NCBI RefSeq assembly: GCF_003725695.1
Contig: NZ_RJSE01000005.1
Location: 285,096 to 349,095, forward strand
Direction of reading: 5' to 3'
DNA length: 64,000 bases
Origin: Nocardioides marmoriginsengisoli
Lineage (GTDB): Bacteria; Actinomycetota; Actinomycetes; Propionibacteriales; Nocardioidaceae
Below, in pieces: positions 18,089 through 26,292 of the stretch. The position numbers and the translations under genes are program-made. Below the pieces are notes generated by a model. That model was given only the letters and a program-made list of their open reading frames with translations, made no database searches and was not told the DNA's origin. Within the stretch, counting starts at the first letter, position 1, and each line of letters starts with the position of its first letter.

Positions 18089-19246
18089 ATGCGCCGACTC
18101 GGACTCGCCACCGTCGTCCTCGCCGCCGTTGCCGCCCTGGTGGCGCCGACCGCCTCCCCAGGGGTGGCGGCCCCCGACCGGCAGAGCGCGATGCCGACCC
18201 TGACGGTGACCCGGCAGGTGACCGGGCTGAGCATCCCGTGGGACGTGCAGCCGCTCCCGGGCGGCCGGCTGCTGATCGACGAGCGCGCCAACCGCCGGCT
18301 GATCGTCTGGCACAACGGCGTCAAGAAGGTGCTCACCGGCTTCGCGGCCTCGAAGGTGTGGTCCTCCGGCGAGACCGGCGTGATGGGCCTGGAGGTGGAT
18401 CCCGCGTTCGCGAAGAACCGCCGGATCTACACCTGCCAGGGCGGCTTCACCGCCGGTGGCGGGCACGACGTCCGGGTGGTCGCCTGGCGCCTCAACGCGG
18501 CGTACACCGGGGTGCGGTACGTGCGCACCCTGGTCAAGGGCTTCCCGGCCACCTCGGGTCGGCACGGCGGCTGCCGGCTGCTGATCACCCGCAACGGCGC
18601 GCTGATCGTCGGGACCGGCGACGCGGCGACTACCGCGAACCCGCAGAACCTGCGCTCCTTCGGCGGGAAGACGCTGCGGCTCAACCGGATGACCGGCGCG
18701 CCGTGGCCCACCAACAAGTGGCCGAAGGCGAAGTCCAAGGTCCGCCGCTACGTCCTCACCTACGGGCACCGCAACGTGCAGGGCCTGGCGCAGCGGGCCG
18801 ACGGCACCCTCTGGTCGATCGAGCAGGGCACCTACCGCGACGACGAGGTGAACCGGCTGGTCAACGGCGGCAACTTCGGGTGGCGGCCCGGACCCGGGTA
18901 CGACGAGGCGCCGCCGATGACGAACCACGCCCTCCCCGGCGTCCAGTACGGCGCCCGCTGGCGCTCCGGCGACCCGACGCTGGCGACGTCCGGCGGAACC
19001 TTCGTCCGCGGTGCGCAGTGGGGCGACCTCAACGGCACCCTCGCCGTCGCCGCCCTGAGGACCAACCAGGTGCTGTTCCTGCGGTTCGACAAGGCCGGGA
19101 AGCTGCTCTGGACCCGCGCTCCGGCGGCGTTGAAGTCGTTCGGCCGGCTGCGCTCGATCAGCGTCGCGCCCAACGGGGACCTGCTGGTCACGACGTCGAA
19201 CGGAAGCAACGACGCGGTGCTGCGGGTGCGGCCTCGGCTCTCCTGA
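18089..19246 (+). CDS. Secreted PQQ-dependent sugar dehydrogenase
   Basis: A 385-residue exported protein. Residues 1-28 form a signal peptide (MRRLGLATVVLAAVAALVAPTASPGVAA). The rest is a six-bladed beta-propeller of the soluble glucose/aldose dehydrogenase (GSDH) family: IPWDVQPLPGGRLLIDE, GETGVMGLEVDPAF, GHDVRVVAWRL, the active-site HRNVQGLAQRADG, YRDDEVNRLVNGGNFGW and RFDKAGKLL. PQQ binding is expected from the family and not proven here; some members use other cofactors. No PQQ biosynthesis genes are in the window. Confidence 0.85.
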   Translation: MRRLGLATVVLAAVAALVAPTASPGVAAPDRQSAMPTLTVTRQVTGLSIPWDVQPLPGGRLLIDERANRRLIVWHNGVKKVLTGFAASKVWSSGETGVMGLEVDPAFAKNRRIYTCQGGFTAGGGHDVRVVAWRLNAAYTGVRYVRTLVKGFPATSGRHGGCRLLITRNGALIVGTGDAATTANPQNLRSFGGKTLRLNRMTGAPWPTNKWPKAKSKVRRYVLTYGHRNVQGLAQRADGTLWSIEQGTYRDDEVNRLVNGGNFGWRPGPGYDEAPPMTNHALPGVQYGARWRSGDPTLATSGGTFVRGAQWGDLNGTLAVAALRTNQVLFLRFDKAGKLLWTRAPAALKSFGRLRSISVAPNGDLLVTTSNGSNDAVLRVRPRLS

Positions 19247-19255
19247 GCCGGCTGC

Positions 19256-19555
19256 TCAGGTGGTCCGGGCGACCACTACCACGGCCAACCAGCAGGCGAA
19301 CGCCAGGACGCCGAGCCAGACCACCCGGCGCGGGTAGGTCATGAACCAGCGGGTCCCCTGCAGCAGGATCAGCACCCAGATCACGAAGAGCGCTAGCGCC
19401 GCCACCCAGCCGTAGACGTTGAGCGCTCCGAAGATCAGGAACGGGATGCAGGCCAGCACGATCATCCCGATGAACGAGTCCCGGTAGACCCGGATGTCCT
19501 TGATCCGGCCAGGGATCTGCCCGGGATCCTGCTCCGGCGGGTGCTGGTCGGTCAC
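19256..19555 (-). CDS. Small three-span membrane protein
   Basis: A 99-residue protein with a cytoplasmic N-terminus ([26 protein letters not shown]) and three hydrophobic segments: [36 protein letters not shown] and [18 protein letters not shown]. No family recognised. The GTG start overlaps the stop of the upstream gene (GTGA), so the two are translated together. Confidence 0.65.
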   Translation of the reverse strand: MTDQHPPEQDPGQIPGRIKDIRVYRDSFIGMIVLACIPFLIFGALNVYGWVAALALFVIWVLILLQGTRWFMTYPRRVVWLGVLAFACWLAVVVVARTT

Positions 19556-19773
19556 GCCTCGTCACTCTTTCCCAGGCCCCACTTGCGGCCCTTCTTCGGC
19601 GGATCGTTCCAGACCGGGTCGTTGTCCCACTCGTCGTTGCGCTCGGCGACCTTGTCGAGAGCGCGCGCGGCGTCCTCGGCCGTCGGGTACGGGCCGAGGC
19701 GGTCGGAGCTCTTGCAGCCGTCGTTGCCCTCGACCTCGTGGTGCTTGAGGCAGTACCAGAACTCTTCGTCCAT
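19552..19773 (-). CDS. Small acidic Trp/Cys-containing protein
   Basis: A 73-residue soluble protein: [16 protein letters not shown], then a helical stretch [20 protein letters not shown] and the basic end [13 protein letters not shown]. Short proteins of this shape are common beside map in actinobacteria and are uncharacterised. ATG 19773 is 24 nt from the divergent map start. A longer open frame upstream is only a shadow of map. Confidence 0.65.
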   Translation of the reverse strand: MDEEFWYCLKHHEVEGNDGCKSSDRLGPYPTAEDAARALDKVAERNDEWDNDPVWNDPPKKGRKWGLGKSDEA

Positions 19774-19784
19774 GACCGCGACTC

Positions 19785-19790
19785 TAGACT
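19785..19790 (+). promoter_or_regulatory. candidate -10 box for a leaderless map mRNA
   Basis: TAGACT (TANNNT type) ends 7 nt before the GTG start of map at 19798 in the 24-nt divergent gap, and there is no Shine-Dalgarno. A leaderless transcript starting at the GTG would fit. Confidence 0.45.
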
Positions 19791-19797
19791 CACCGGC

Positions 19798-20646
19798 GTG
19801 ACTCCCGTAGCCCCCGGCACCATCTCGCCGCGTCGTCCGGTCCCCGCGCACATCCCGCGACCGGAGTACGTCGACAAGCCGGCGCCGGCGAAGTACAGCG
19901 GCTCCGAGGTCAAGGACGCCGAGACCATCGAGCGGATGCGGATCGCCGGCCGGATCGCGGCCCAGGCGCTGGCGGAGGTCGGCCGGAACGTCGTACCGGG
20001 TGTCACCCACGACGAGCTGGACCGGATCGGGCACGAGTTCCTGCTCGACCACGACGCCTACCCCTCGACGCTCGGCTACCGCGGCTTCCCGAAGTCGCTG
20101 TGCACCAGCGCGAATGAGGTGATCTGCCACGGCATCCCGGACAGCCGGGTGGTCGAGGACGGGGACATCGTCAACATCGACATCACCGCGTTCGTCGGCG
20201 GCGTGCACGGCGACACCAACGCCACCTTCCTGACCCCGGGCGTCAGCGACGAGGTGCGCGAGCTGGTGGAGCGCACCCAGGAGTCGCTGCGCCGGGCGAT
20301 CCAGGCGGTGAAGCCGGGCCGGCAGCTGAACGTGATCGGGCGGGTGATCGAGGCCTACGCCAAGCGGTTCGGGTACGGCGTGGTGCGCGAGTTCACCGGC
20401 CACGGCATCGGTACGGCGTTCCACTCCGGGCTGATCGTCGCGCACTACGACGATCCGCAGTACGACACCCTGATCCAGCCCGGGATGACGTTCACCATCG
20501 AGCCGATGCTCAACCTCGGCACCCACGAGTGGGAGATGTGGGACGACGACTGGACGGTCGTCACGAAGGACCGCCGGATCTCCGCCCAGTTCGAGCACAC
20601 GCTGCTGGTCACCGAGACCGGCGCGGAAATCCTGACTCAGGCTTAG
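19798..20646 (+). CDS. map: Type I methionine aminopeptidase
   Basis: A 282-residue MetAP1c-like enzyme with an N-terminal extension containing a Pro-rich SH3-ligand-like stretch ([19 protein letters not shown]) typical of actinobacterial MetAP1c. Metal ligands are recognisable: [12 protein letters not shown] and HGDTNATF (two Asp), TGHGIG (His), FTIEPML (Glu) and FEHTLL (Glu); the substrate His is in VICHGIP. It removes the initiator Met from nascent proteins. GTG start 19798. Its TAG overlaps the stop of the convergent TPR gene by 4 nt. Confidence 0.95.
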   Translation: MTPVAPGTISPRRPVPAHIPRPEYVDKPAPAKYSGSEVKDAETIERMRIAGRIAAQALAEVGRNVVPGVTHDELDRIGHEFLLDHDAYPSTLGYRGFPKSLCTSANEVICHGIPDSRVVEDGDIVNIDITAFVGGVHGDTNATFLTPGVSDEVRELVERTQESLRRAIQAVKPGRQLNVIGRVIEAYAKRFGYGVVREFTGHGIGTAFHSGLIVAHYDDPQYDTLIQPGMTFTIEPMLNLGTHEWEMWDDDWTVVTKDRRISAQFEHTLLVTETGAEILTQA

Positions 20647-21056
20647 AGCTTCCCGGCCAGCCGCTCCACCCGCAGCACCGCCAGCTCGTGCTCGGGGTCG
20701 CCGGACATCGCCGCCGCGAGCCGCAGGTGCGGGAGTGCGTCGTCGTACCGGGACTGGCGCTCAAGGGTGCGGCCGAGCGCGTACCGGGTCCAGATCCCGT
20801 CGGGCGTCTCCTCGACCAGCGAACGGAGCTCCTTCTCGGCCGGGCCGAGCTGGACCTTCACGAAGTACGACCAGGCCCGCAAAGTGCGCAGGCCGGTGTT
20901 CCGCGGATCCTCGGCCAGGGCCGGCTCCAGCACGGTCAGCGCCTCGTCGGGGGCGCGCCGGCTGAGCAGGTCGAAGGCGACCCGGTACGCCGACGTCGTG
21001 TCGGTCTGCCCCGGGAAGACGATCGCGGGTGCTTGCAGCTCGAGGCTCTCCTCCAT
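20643..21056 (-). CDS. Tetratricopeptide repeat protein
   Basis: A 137-residue cytoplasmic protein made mostly of TPR-like helix pairs: [48 protein letters not shown], and [28 protein letters not shown], roughly three repeats. Such proteins mediate protein contacts; partner unknown. It converges on map with a 4-nt overlap of the stop codons. Confidence 0.8.
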   Translation of the reverse strand: MEESLELQAPAIVFPGQTDTTSAYRVAFDLLSRRAPDEALTVLEPALAEDPRNTGLRTLRAWSYFVKVQLGPAEKELRSLVEETPDGIWTRYALGRTLERQSRYDDALPHLRLAAAMSGDPEHELAVLRVERLAGKL

Positions 21057-21114
21057 GCGCTGTTCAACGCACGAAGGGGTCGCAGGATTCCGCCTCGCTC
21101 CCGCGTCGCGGTGC

Positions 21115-21540
21115 CTACTCCTCGCCCTCGGCGAACACCATCGCGTCCATGTTCCAGTAGCCGCGCAGGTTGGTGATCAGGTGGTCCTCGTTGAGCTTGT
21201 AGCAGAAGACTCCGCGGACGTGGCTCTTCAGCCCGTTGTCGAAGGCGCTGTGCAGCACCAGGATGTGCGCGACCTCGAGCTCGGAGCTGGACGGGAACGT
21301 CTCCTGGCACTCGACCCGCAGGTTGTTGGTGGCGATGTTCTTGTCGAAGAACTCCTCGACCGCCGCCTTGCCGCGGACGCCCTTGCCGTCCTCGTTGGTG
21401 ATCGCGACGCCGATCGGGTCCTCGATCACGATGTCGTCGGCCATCAGCGAGAGCCAGCCGGCCTTGTCACGCGCCTGGACGGCCTTCCACGACGCCTGCG
21501 AGGCGGCGAGGGCGGGGCTGAGGGTGGTCTGCTCGGACAC
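21115..21540 (-). CDS. SnoaL-like / NTF2-fold protein
   Basis: A 141-residue cone-fold protein of the ketosteroid isomerase/SnoaL type: SWKAVQARDKAGWLSLMADDIVIEDP, VRGKAAVEEFFDKNI, then strands CQETFPSSSELEVAHILVLHS and GVFCYKLNEDHLITNLRGYWN. No catalytic identity can be assigned. GTG start with aggag 5 nt upstream. Spaced about 58 nt from the TPR gene on the same strand. Confidence 0.75.
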   Translation of the reverse strand: MSEQTTLSPALAASQASWKAVQARDKAGWLSLMADDIVIEDPIGVAITNEDGKGVRGKAAVEEFFDKNIATNNLRVECQETFPSSSELEVAHILVLHSAFDNGLKSHVRGVFCYKLNEDHLITNLRGYWNMDAMVFAEGEE

Positions 21541-21602
21541 GGGGACTCCTAGGTCGGTGATGACGCGAGATTCTCAGACGGAACCGCGTGAGGTCAACAC
21601 TT

Positions 21603-22301
21603 TCATAGAGGGCTTGATGTTTGGCGGGTTCGCCGGAACCGACGGCGAGTTCGCAGCACCAGGTCCACGGCTGCCGGAGCGAGGGCCAGCGCGAGGATGG
21701 CGATTCCCCAGGCGGCACCCAGGTTCGGCGTGCCCTCAACCGAGTCCCGCCAGATCCACAACGGAACGGCCAGGACGATCATCGCGAACCACGCGATCTG
21801 CTCGGCCCGGAGCCACCACGCTTCCCGCTCCGACATCGGTGCCGGACCTGCGTCGGCTTCGGAGACCAGGACCCATGCAGAGCTGCCGACGAGGGCGCGG
21901 GCGCGGTGGACGTTCCAGTAGGCGGCCCGCCAGGTCCGGTACGGCGCCATCAGCGCGCGGTAGGTGAAGAGGCCCGCTAGTCCGGCATTGGCGAACGGGA
22001 AGACGAAGAGGCAGACGAAGAACCAGGGCACTCGGCGCAGGTCCAGCTCGCGCTGCCACGGCAGCGTCAGCAACCAGGGCGCGAGGAAGAACAGTCCCTG
22101 GTGCAGGGCCTCCCCCGGGGATCCGGGCGAGCCGCCCCAATCCGTGAAGGCGTAGAAATCCAGGACGAGCACGCTGACGCCGACGACGAGCCCTGCGAGC
22201 GCGCAGAGCTCCATCGGCTTGCGCCGCGGCAGCGCGGCGACCGCCTCCGCCGGGAGCAACGGGGCGACGACGCTGTGACGGAAGGCTTGCGTCGTGCTCA
22301 T
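21603..22301 (-). CDS. Multi-pass membrane protein of unknown function
   Basis: A 232-residue protein with about five hydrophobic spans (ELCALAGLVVGVSVLVLDFYAF, LFFLAPWLLTLPW, FFVCLFVFPFANAGLAGLF, IAWFAMIVLAVPLWIW, AWGIAILALALAPAAVDLVL) and a basic C-terminus (RTRRRFRRTRQ). No family recognised. ATG 22301 chosen over an upstream in-frame position because the upstream part lies in poorly coding sequence. Confidence 0.6.
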   Translation of the reverse strand: MSTTQAFRHSVVAPLLPAEAVAALPRRKPMELCALAGLVVGVSVLVLDFYAFTDWGGSPGSPGEALHQGLFFLAPWLLTLPWQRELDLRRVPWFFVCLFVFPFANAGLAGLFTYRALMAPYRTWRAAYWNVHRARALVGSSAWVLVSEADAGPAPMSEREAWWLRAEQIAWFAMIVLAVPLWIWRDSVEGTPNLGAAWGIAILALALAPAAVDLVLRTRRRFRRTRQTSSPL

Positions 22302-22345
22302 CGGCCGATCGTAGGGTCTGCGCTCCTCCCTCGCCAGGCTGACAC

Positions 22346-22786
22346 CTACTCGCAGAAGTCGCAGGTCCCCATCTTCGACAGCTGCGTGAAGCACGACGGG
22401 CAGAGCGCGACGACAGGTTCCGGCTTGGCCGGTGCGGCCGCTCGGGACGCCCGCGGCTTCGGGGTGCCCGGAACCCGGGTCCGCGCGGCCGGTGCCTGCT
22501 TCGCACGGTCGAGGTCGGCGCGGAACGCGACCTCGAACCCGAGATCGGACAGCACCTTGAGCGAGCCGAGCGAGACCTGGTCCGGGGTGAGGGGCTCCCC
22601 CGTCGCCTTGCCGTGGGCGTAGGCGAGCAGCGCGCGGGCGTCGTACCGGCGGCCGCGTTCGACCAGCACCTCGTCGCTAGGCCCCTCGAAGCCGAGCGCC
22701 TCCAGGAACGGTCCGGCACCCTGCAGGCCGTGGTCCCGGATCGCGGTCAGAACGTTGATGCGGGAGACCCGAGCAAGACTTGGCAC
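22346..22786 (-). CDS. Small protein with C-terminal four-Cys zinc ribbon
   Basis: A 146-residue soluble protein. The N-terminal part is helical (VLTAIRDHGLQGAGPFLEALGF, LLAYAHGKATG, LGSLKVLSDLGFEVAFR); a basic Pro/Ala linker follows and the last 20 residues hold a C-x2-C ... C-x2-C ribbon (LCPSCFTQL, TCDFCE). Probably nucleic-acid or protein binding; function unknown. GTG 22786 is chosen because the upstream extension reads through the duplicated RNase P 3' end. Confidence 0.6.
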   Translation of the reverse strand: MPSLARVSRINVLTAIRDHGLQGAGPFLEALGFEGPSDEVLVERGRRYDARALLAYAHGKATGEPLTPDQVSLGSLKVLSDLGFEVAFRADLDRAKQAPAARTRVPGTPKPRASRAAAPAKPEPVVALCPSCFTQLSKMGTCDFCE

Positions 22787-22796
22787 GGGTCGAATC

Positions 22797-23276
22797 CTAT
22801 CTGCGGGTGCGGACGGGCTGGCTCCTAGGCCACCTGCGAGACGAAGGAATCCCATTCCCACGCTCCCTCACATCCGCACTCGGAACCCGAATGCACATAG
22901 CGCCTGCCACCAATGCGGCAGCGGGAAGCAGGAAGAACAGAAGGAGGTCGACTACCTGCAAGGCGTTGAACCAGTTCGTAGTTCCCTCGAGCACGTCATA
23001 TCGGTCCAGATTGTGCCGAACCACCATTCTCGTGCCTAGGAAGCTGATCGCAGCGACCATGTACAAGGCGTACACCTTGATGGGCCTCGCGCTAGCAGCT
23101 AGCCAAGCGTAGGCAAGGACGGAGACCACGCCTACGAGAGGCGCGAGCCCCTCAACCAGCACGGTTCCTGGACTGACGAGGTTGGTCGCTTGGTCACGCT
23201 CCGCCTGCCCGGCGATCACCAAAGGCGCAGAACCGCACGCGAGCGGAACCAAGACCAGGCACAGCAATCGGTTCAT
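22797..23276 (-). CDS. Membrane protein inside the rnpB-flanked insertion
   Basis: A 159-residue protein if started at ATG 23276 (MNRLLCLVLVPLACGSA); upstream in-frame ATGs at 23300 and 23345 are possible. About four hydrophobic spans: LLCLVLVPLACGSAPLVIAG, LVEGLAPLVGVVSVLAYAWLA, VYALYMVAAISFLG and VVDLLLFFLLPAAALVAGAM. No family recognised. Base composition is visibly less G+C-rich than its neighbours. The last dozen codons are read from the displaced rnpB 3'-end copy, so its C-terminus was probably altered by the insertion. It may be vestigial. Confidence 0.45.
   Translation of the reverse strand: MNRLLCLVLVPLACGSAPLVIAGQAERDQATNLVSPGTVLVEGLAPLVGVVSVLAYAWLAASARPIKVYALYMVAAISFLGTRMVVRHNLDRYDVLEGTTNWFNALQVVDLLLFFLLPAAALVAGAMCIRVPSADVRERGNGIPSSRRWPRSQPVRTRR
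22806..22831. repeat. Displaced copy of the rnpB 3' end (att-like direct repeat)
   Basis: These 26 nt match 23411-23436, the 3' end of the RNase P RNA gene, at 25 of 26 positions in the same orientation. The copy lies 579 nt beyond the end of rnpB. A direct repeat of a stable-RNA gene's 3' end is what site-specific integration leaves behind. Confidence 0.8.
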
Positions 23277-23410
23277 CGGCCCCGCCTTCACTTCCGCCAT
23301 AGAGTTCTTGCTGGCCGTTGGCGTTCCCATCAAGCTACTCGGCAACCCGCGGAAAGTTGCGCTTCCCTACCTCACATCAGCGCACTTGTAGACGTTGTTG
23401 TCAGTTCGGT

Positions 23411-23436
23411 GGTGCGGACGGGCTGGCTCATAGGCC
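23411..23436. repeat. rnpB 3' end, resident copy of the direct repeat
   Basis: Partner of 22806-22831 (25/26 identical, direct orientation). This copy completes the P1 helix of the working RNase P RNA. If the segment between was inserted, this is the copy brought in by the element and the other is the displaced original. Confidence 0.75.
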
Positions 23437-23805
23437 GGGTTCTGTTCCTCCCGGCGCCTCACGACGCCGGGACTGGCGACCATCCATCTAGCGGTGCCGT
23501 TGCCGACACCGTCCTGCGATCTACCCGTGAGCTCAGGCGGGCCGCCCTCGAACGCTCACTGTCTGATCTTGCTCCAGGTGGGGTTTGCCTAGCCGTGACG
23601 GTCTCCCGCCTCGCTGGTGGTCTCTTACACCACCGTTTCACCCTTACCGCCGGCCCGAAGACCGGTGGCGGTCTGTTTTCTGTGGCACTTTCCCGCGAGT
23701 CACCTCGGGTGGCCGTTAGCCACCACCCTGCCCTGTGGAGCCCGGACCTTCCTCGGTGGAGTCGCCCCCAACGCGGTCGCCCGGCCAGCCCATCCGCAGC
23801 GACAG
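23411..23805 (-). ncRNA. rnpB: RNase P RNA, bacterial type A
   Basis: The catalytic RNA of RNase P, which matures tRNA 5' ends. On the minus strand the 5' end is near GTCGCTGCGGATGGGCTGG, which pairs with the 3' end near CCAGCCCGTCCGCACC to form helix P1. Conserved region I (GAGGAAGGTCCGGGCTCCAC, 23754-23735) and the ACAGAAAACAGACCGCC block (about 23683-23667) are plain, and GGTAAGGGTGAAA is at about 23650-23638. Ends are set by P1 pairing and may be off by a few nt. A TAGGCT box just upstream of the 5' end is a likely -10. Confidence 0.93.
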
Positions 23806-23880
23806 CCTAGTGCCTCGTACGGGGCCCGGTCGCTAGCATGTCGTTCCGGGTACTGGGCCCGGGGTGAGGGAGGTCCTCGG

Positions 23881-24759
23881 GTGAGCCTCGTAGATCCGGC
23901 CGTGAGCCGAAGAGAGATGTTGCGCGGACAGCTGGGCAACCAGCGCCTGCTGATGATCGGTACGACGGCGCTGATCGCGCTGGGAGCCGCGGCGGTCTTC
24001 GCGGGCGCGACCGGGTCCATGCTGGTCGACGAGATGCGGCACGGCGTCATCGACAGCATCTTCGACGACCGGAGGGCGCTCGCCGAGCGCCATCCGTACC
24101 TCCTGCCGGCAGGCGTGATCGCGGCGGTCCTGGGCGGTCTCGCCGGGCTGCCGCTCTACACCTGGGCGATCACCCGCTACCGCGGCGGTGAGCGGCCCTG
24201 GCTGCTGCCGGCCCCGGTGGCGGTGCTCGGGTTCACCGCCGGTTTCATCGCCGTGGTGCCCGCGTGGACCGGCCCGCTGAAGGTCGGCACCCGGGTGGAT
24301 CCGACGTTCCACCACGACCGGGACTGGGGATGGGCGAGCTGGGTCGCCTACGCCGCGCCGGTCTGGGTGCCGGTGCTGCTGCTGGCCGGATCGGCTCTGA
24401 CGGTGCGCTGGGCCGTGCAGAGCGCCCGGGCCCGGGCGGCGTCCGTGCGCGAGCGCGACCGGCTGCTCCTGCACGGAGCCCGGGTCGCCGGCGAGGTCAC
24501 CGAGGTCCGGGTGCACCTCTCCTCCGACGACACCGGCAGCAGCCGACCAGCCGGAGCGACCGTGACGGTGCGCTATCCCGACTCCGAGGGTCAGAACCGC
24601 TGGGTCACGCGGTACACCCGGTCGACCGACCTGCGGGTCGGGGCCGGCGCGGTCGAGGTGCTGTTCGACCCGCTCCGACCCGACGAGGAGTCGTCGATCT
24701 TCGTCGCGTTCCAGCGCGAGCCGTTGGCGGCCGACTGGATCGGGGCGAAGTCCCGGTAG
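23881..24759 (+). CDS. Membrane protein with DUF3592-like C-terminal domain
   Basis: A 292-residue protein with four hydrophobic spans (LLMIGTTALIALGAAAVFAG, LLPAGVIAAVLGGLAGLPLY, WLLPAPVAVLGFTAGFIAVV, WVAYAAPVWVPVLLLAGSAL) followed by a soluble domain of about 100 residues: RLLLHGARVAGEVTEVRVH, TVTVRYPDSEGQNRWVTRYT and VEVLFDPLRPDEESSIFV. That domain resembles DUF3592, a small beta domain attached to membrane anchors. GTG start preceded by gagggagg. A protein with the same plan is encoded at 29727-30593. Confidence 0.7.
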   Translation: MSLVDPAVSRREMLRGQLGNQRLLMIGTTALIALGAAAVFAGATGSMLVDEMRHGVIDSIFDDRRALAERHPYLLPAGVIAAVLGGLAGLPLYTWAITRYRGGERPWLLPAPVAVLGFTAGFIAVVPAWTGPLKVGTRVDPTFHHDRDWGWASWVAYAAPVWVPVLLLAGSALTVRWAVQSARARAASVRERDRLLLHGARVAGEVTEVRVHLSSDDTGSSRPAGATVTVRYPDSEGQNRWVTRYTRSTDLRVGAGAVEVLFDPLRPDEESSIFVAFQREPLAADWIGAKSR

Positions 24760-24764
24760 CCGGC

Positions 24765-26204
24765 TCAGGCCGTGAAGCGGACCTTGCGCGTGGCCGGGTC
24801 CGCCTCGGCCAGCGTCAGGGTCAGCTCCTCGCCGATCGGCAGCGGTTGCGATCCGCTCACCGGCGCCTCGACGGCTGCGTCCCGGACCACCGCGTCGCCC
24901 TTGCGGGCGTCCTCGCGATCCGCCTCGACGACGACGCCCGAGAACGTCTCCCCGATCCGGCCCTGCAGGGTCGCGGCCTCGACCAGGTTGATCACCGCGT
25001 TCTCGTAGGCGTTGGCCCGACGCCCGGACTCGCGCATCGTGTCCGGCAGCTCCGGCAGGGCCTCCAGCACCCACGCGGGGACCGGCGTACCGGCGCACAG
25101 GGCAGCGCAGATCTCCAGGCCGAAGCGGTCCACCAGCCGGCGCAGCGGCGCGGTGACGTGCGCGTACGCGGAGGCGAGCGCGGCGTGCTGCGGCTGCTCG
25201 GGGACGGTCCCGTTGAAGCCGGCGTAGCCGGCGCCGCGCAGCAGCGAGGTGCAGGCCGTGACCATCGCCAGGTGGTGCGGCTTCTCCGGGTCCAGGGAGC
25301 GGATGAAGTCCGGGTACTCCTGCGCCCCGGGCCAGTCGATGCCGAGCCCGCGCGCCGTACGCCGCAGCCGCTTGACCGCCTGGGGGTCGGCCGGCGGCAA
25401 CGTGCGCAGGATCCCGACCTTGCCCTCGACCATGATCCGCGCCGCCGTGAAGCCGGTGAGCAGCGAGATCTGCGCGTTCCAGTCCTCCACCGGCAGCAGC
25501 CGGCGGAAGTCCAGCGACCAGGACGTGCCACCGCCGGCCGGCACGCAGTCGACGACCTGCTCGGGCATCGGCAGGCTGACCCCGCCGCGCTCCGCCTCCT
25601 GCTTCTGGCGGAGCAGGCCGATCTCCCGGAGCAGCAACAGCATCGGGTCCGCCTGGCCCGAGTCGATCTGCTTCTGGACGCCCTCGTAGTCGTAGCGCGC
25701 GACGGAACGCACCAGGGCGCGCTCGACCCGGCCGTCGGTCGCGACCCCGGTCGCGTCGAGCTTGATCGTCCACAGGAACGCCGGACAGGTCTGCTCCGGG
25801 AGCAACGAGGCCGCGCCCTCCGAGAGCTCCTTCGGGTGCAGCGGGATCTTCGACTCGGCCCCGTACAGGGACTCGCCGCGGCGCCGGGCCTCGACGTCGA
25901 TCGCTCCCCCGGGAGTGACGTACGCCGCGACGTCCGCGATCGCGTAGTGCACGACGAAGCCGTCGCCGTCCCGCTCCAGGTGCATCGCCTGGTCGAGATC
26001 CATCGACCCAGCCGGGTCGATCGTGATGAACGCCAGGTCGGTGCGATCCAGGGCCGGCAACCGCGGCTCCCGGGCCGAGGCCACCGCCTCGGCAACGACC
26101 GCCGGCGGGAACGCCGGGTCCAGCTTCTGCTCCTGCTGGATAGCGGCGATGCCGTCCTCCAGCGCCGGCACCGAATTGCGGACGCGCAGGACGCGACTGC
26201 TCAC
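24765..26204 (-). CDS. RNB-domain 3'-5' exoribonuclease
   Basis: A 479-residue ribonuclease of the RNase II/R (RNB) family, which degrades RNA processively from the 3' end. The active-site aspartate cluster is in FITIDPAGSMDLDQAMHL near residues 75-90, followed by VVHYAIADVAAYV, RRRGESLYG, IPLHPKELSEGAASLLP, and late VTAPLRRLVDRFG. It lacks the long N-terminal cold-shock domains of RNase R, so it is a compact actinobacterial variant. GTG 26204 has GAGGA at a good spacing; the GTG two codons earlier overlaps that site. Confidence 0.88.
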   Translation of the reverse strand: MSSRVLRVRNSVPALEDGIAAIQQEQKLDPAFPPAVVAEAVASAREPRLPALDRTDLAFITIDPAGSMDLDQAMHLERDGDGFVVHYAIADVAAYVTPGGAIDVEARRRGESLYGAESKIPLHPKELSEGAASLLPEQTCPAFLWTIKLDATGVATDGRVERALVRSVARYDYEGVQKQIDSGQADPMLLLLREIGLLRQKQEAERGGVSLPMPEQVVDCVPAGGGTSWSLDFRRLLPVEDWNAQISLLTGFTAARIMVEGKVGILRTLPPADPQAVKRLRRTARGLGIDWPGAQEYPDFIRSLDPEKPHHLAMVTACTSLLRGAGYAGFNGTVPEQPQHAALASAYAHVTAPLRRLVDRFGLEICAALCAGTPVPAWVLEALPELPDTMRESGRRANAYENAVINLVEAATLQGRIGETFSGVVVEADREDARKGDAVVRDAAVEAPVSGSQPLPIGEELTLTLAEADPATRKVRFTA

Positions 26205-26280
26205 GTTCACTCCTCTGTCGGGGACGACCTCCGAACACCCTATGCATCGGGGCCGCGAAGCGGGCGCACGGCGCGTCTCC

Positions 26281-26286
26281 TAGGCT
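26281..26286 (+). promoter_or_regulatory. candidate -10 box for a leaderless yaaA mRNA
   Basis: TAGGCT (TANNNT) ends 6 nt before the GTG start at 26293, with no Shine-Dalgarno, so a leaderless mRNA is likely. It lies in the 88-nt divergent region shared with the RNB nuclease gene. Confidence 0.45.
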
Positions 26287-26292
26287 TGCGCG

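Noticed and set aside
23182-23810. Plus-strand protein over the RNase P region
   Set aside because: The stretch is the complement of rnpB, whose conserved RNA motifs explain the sequence.
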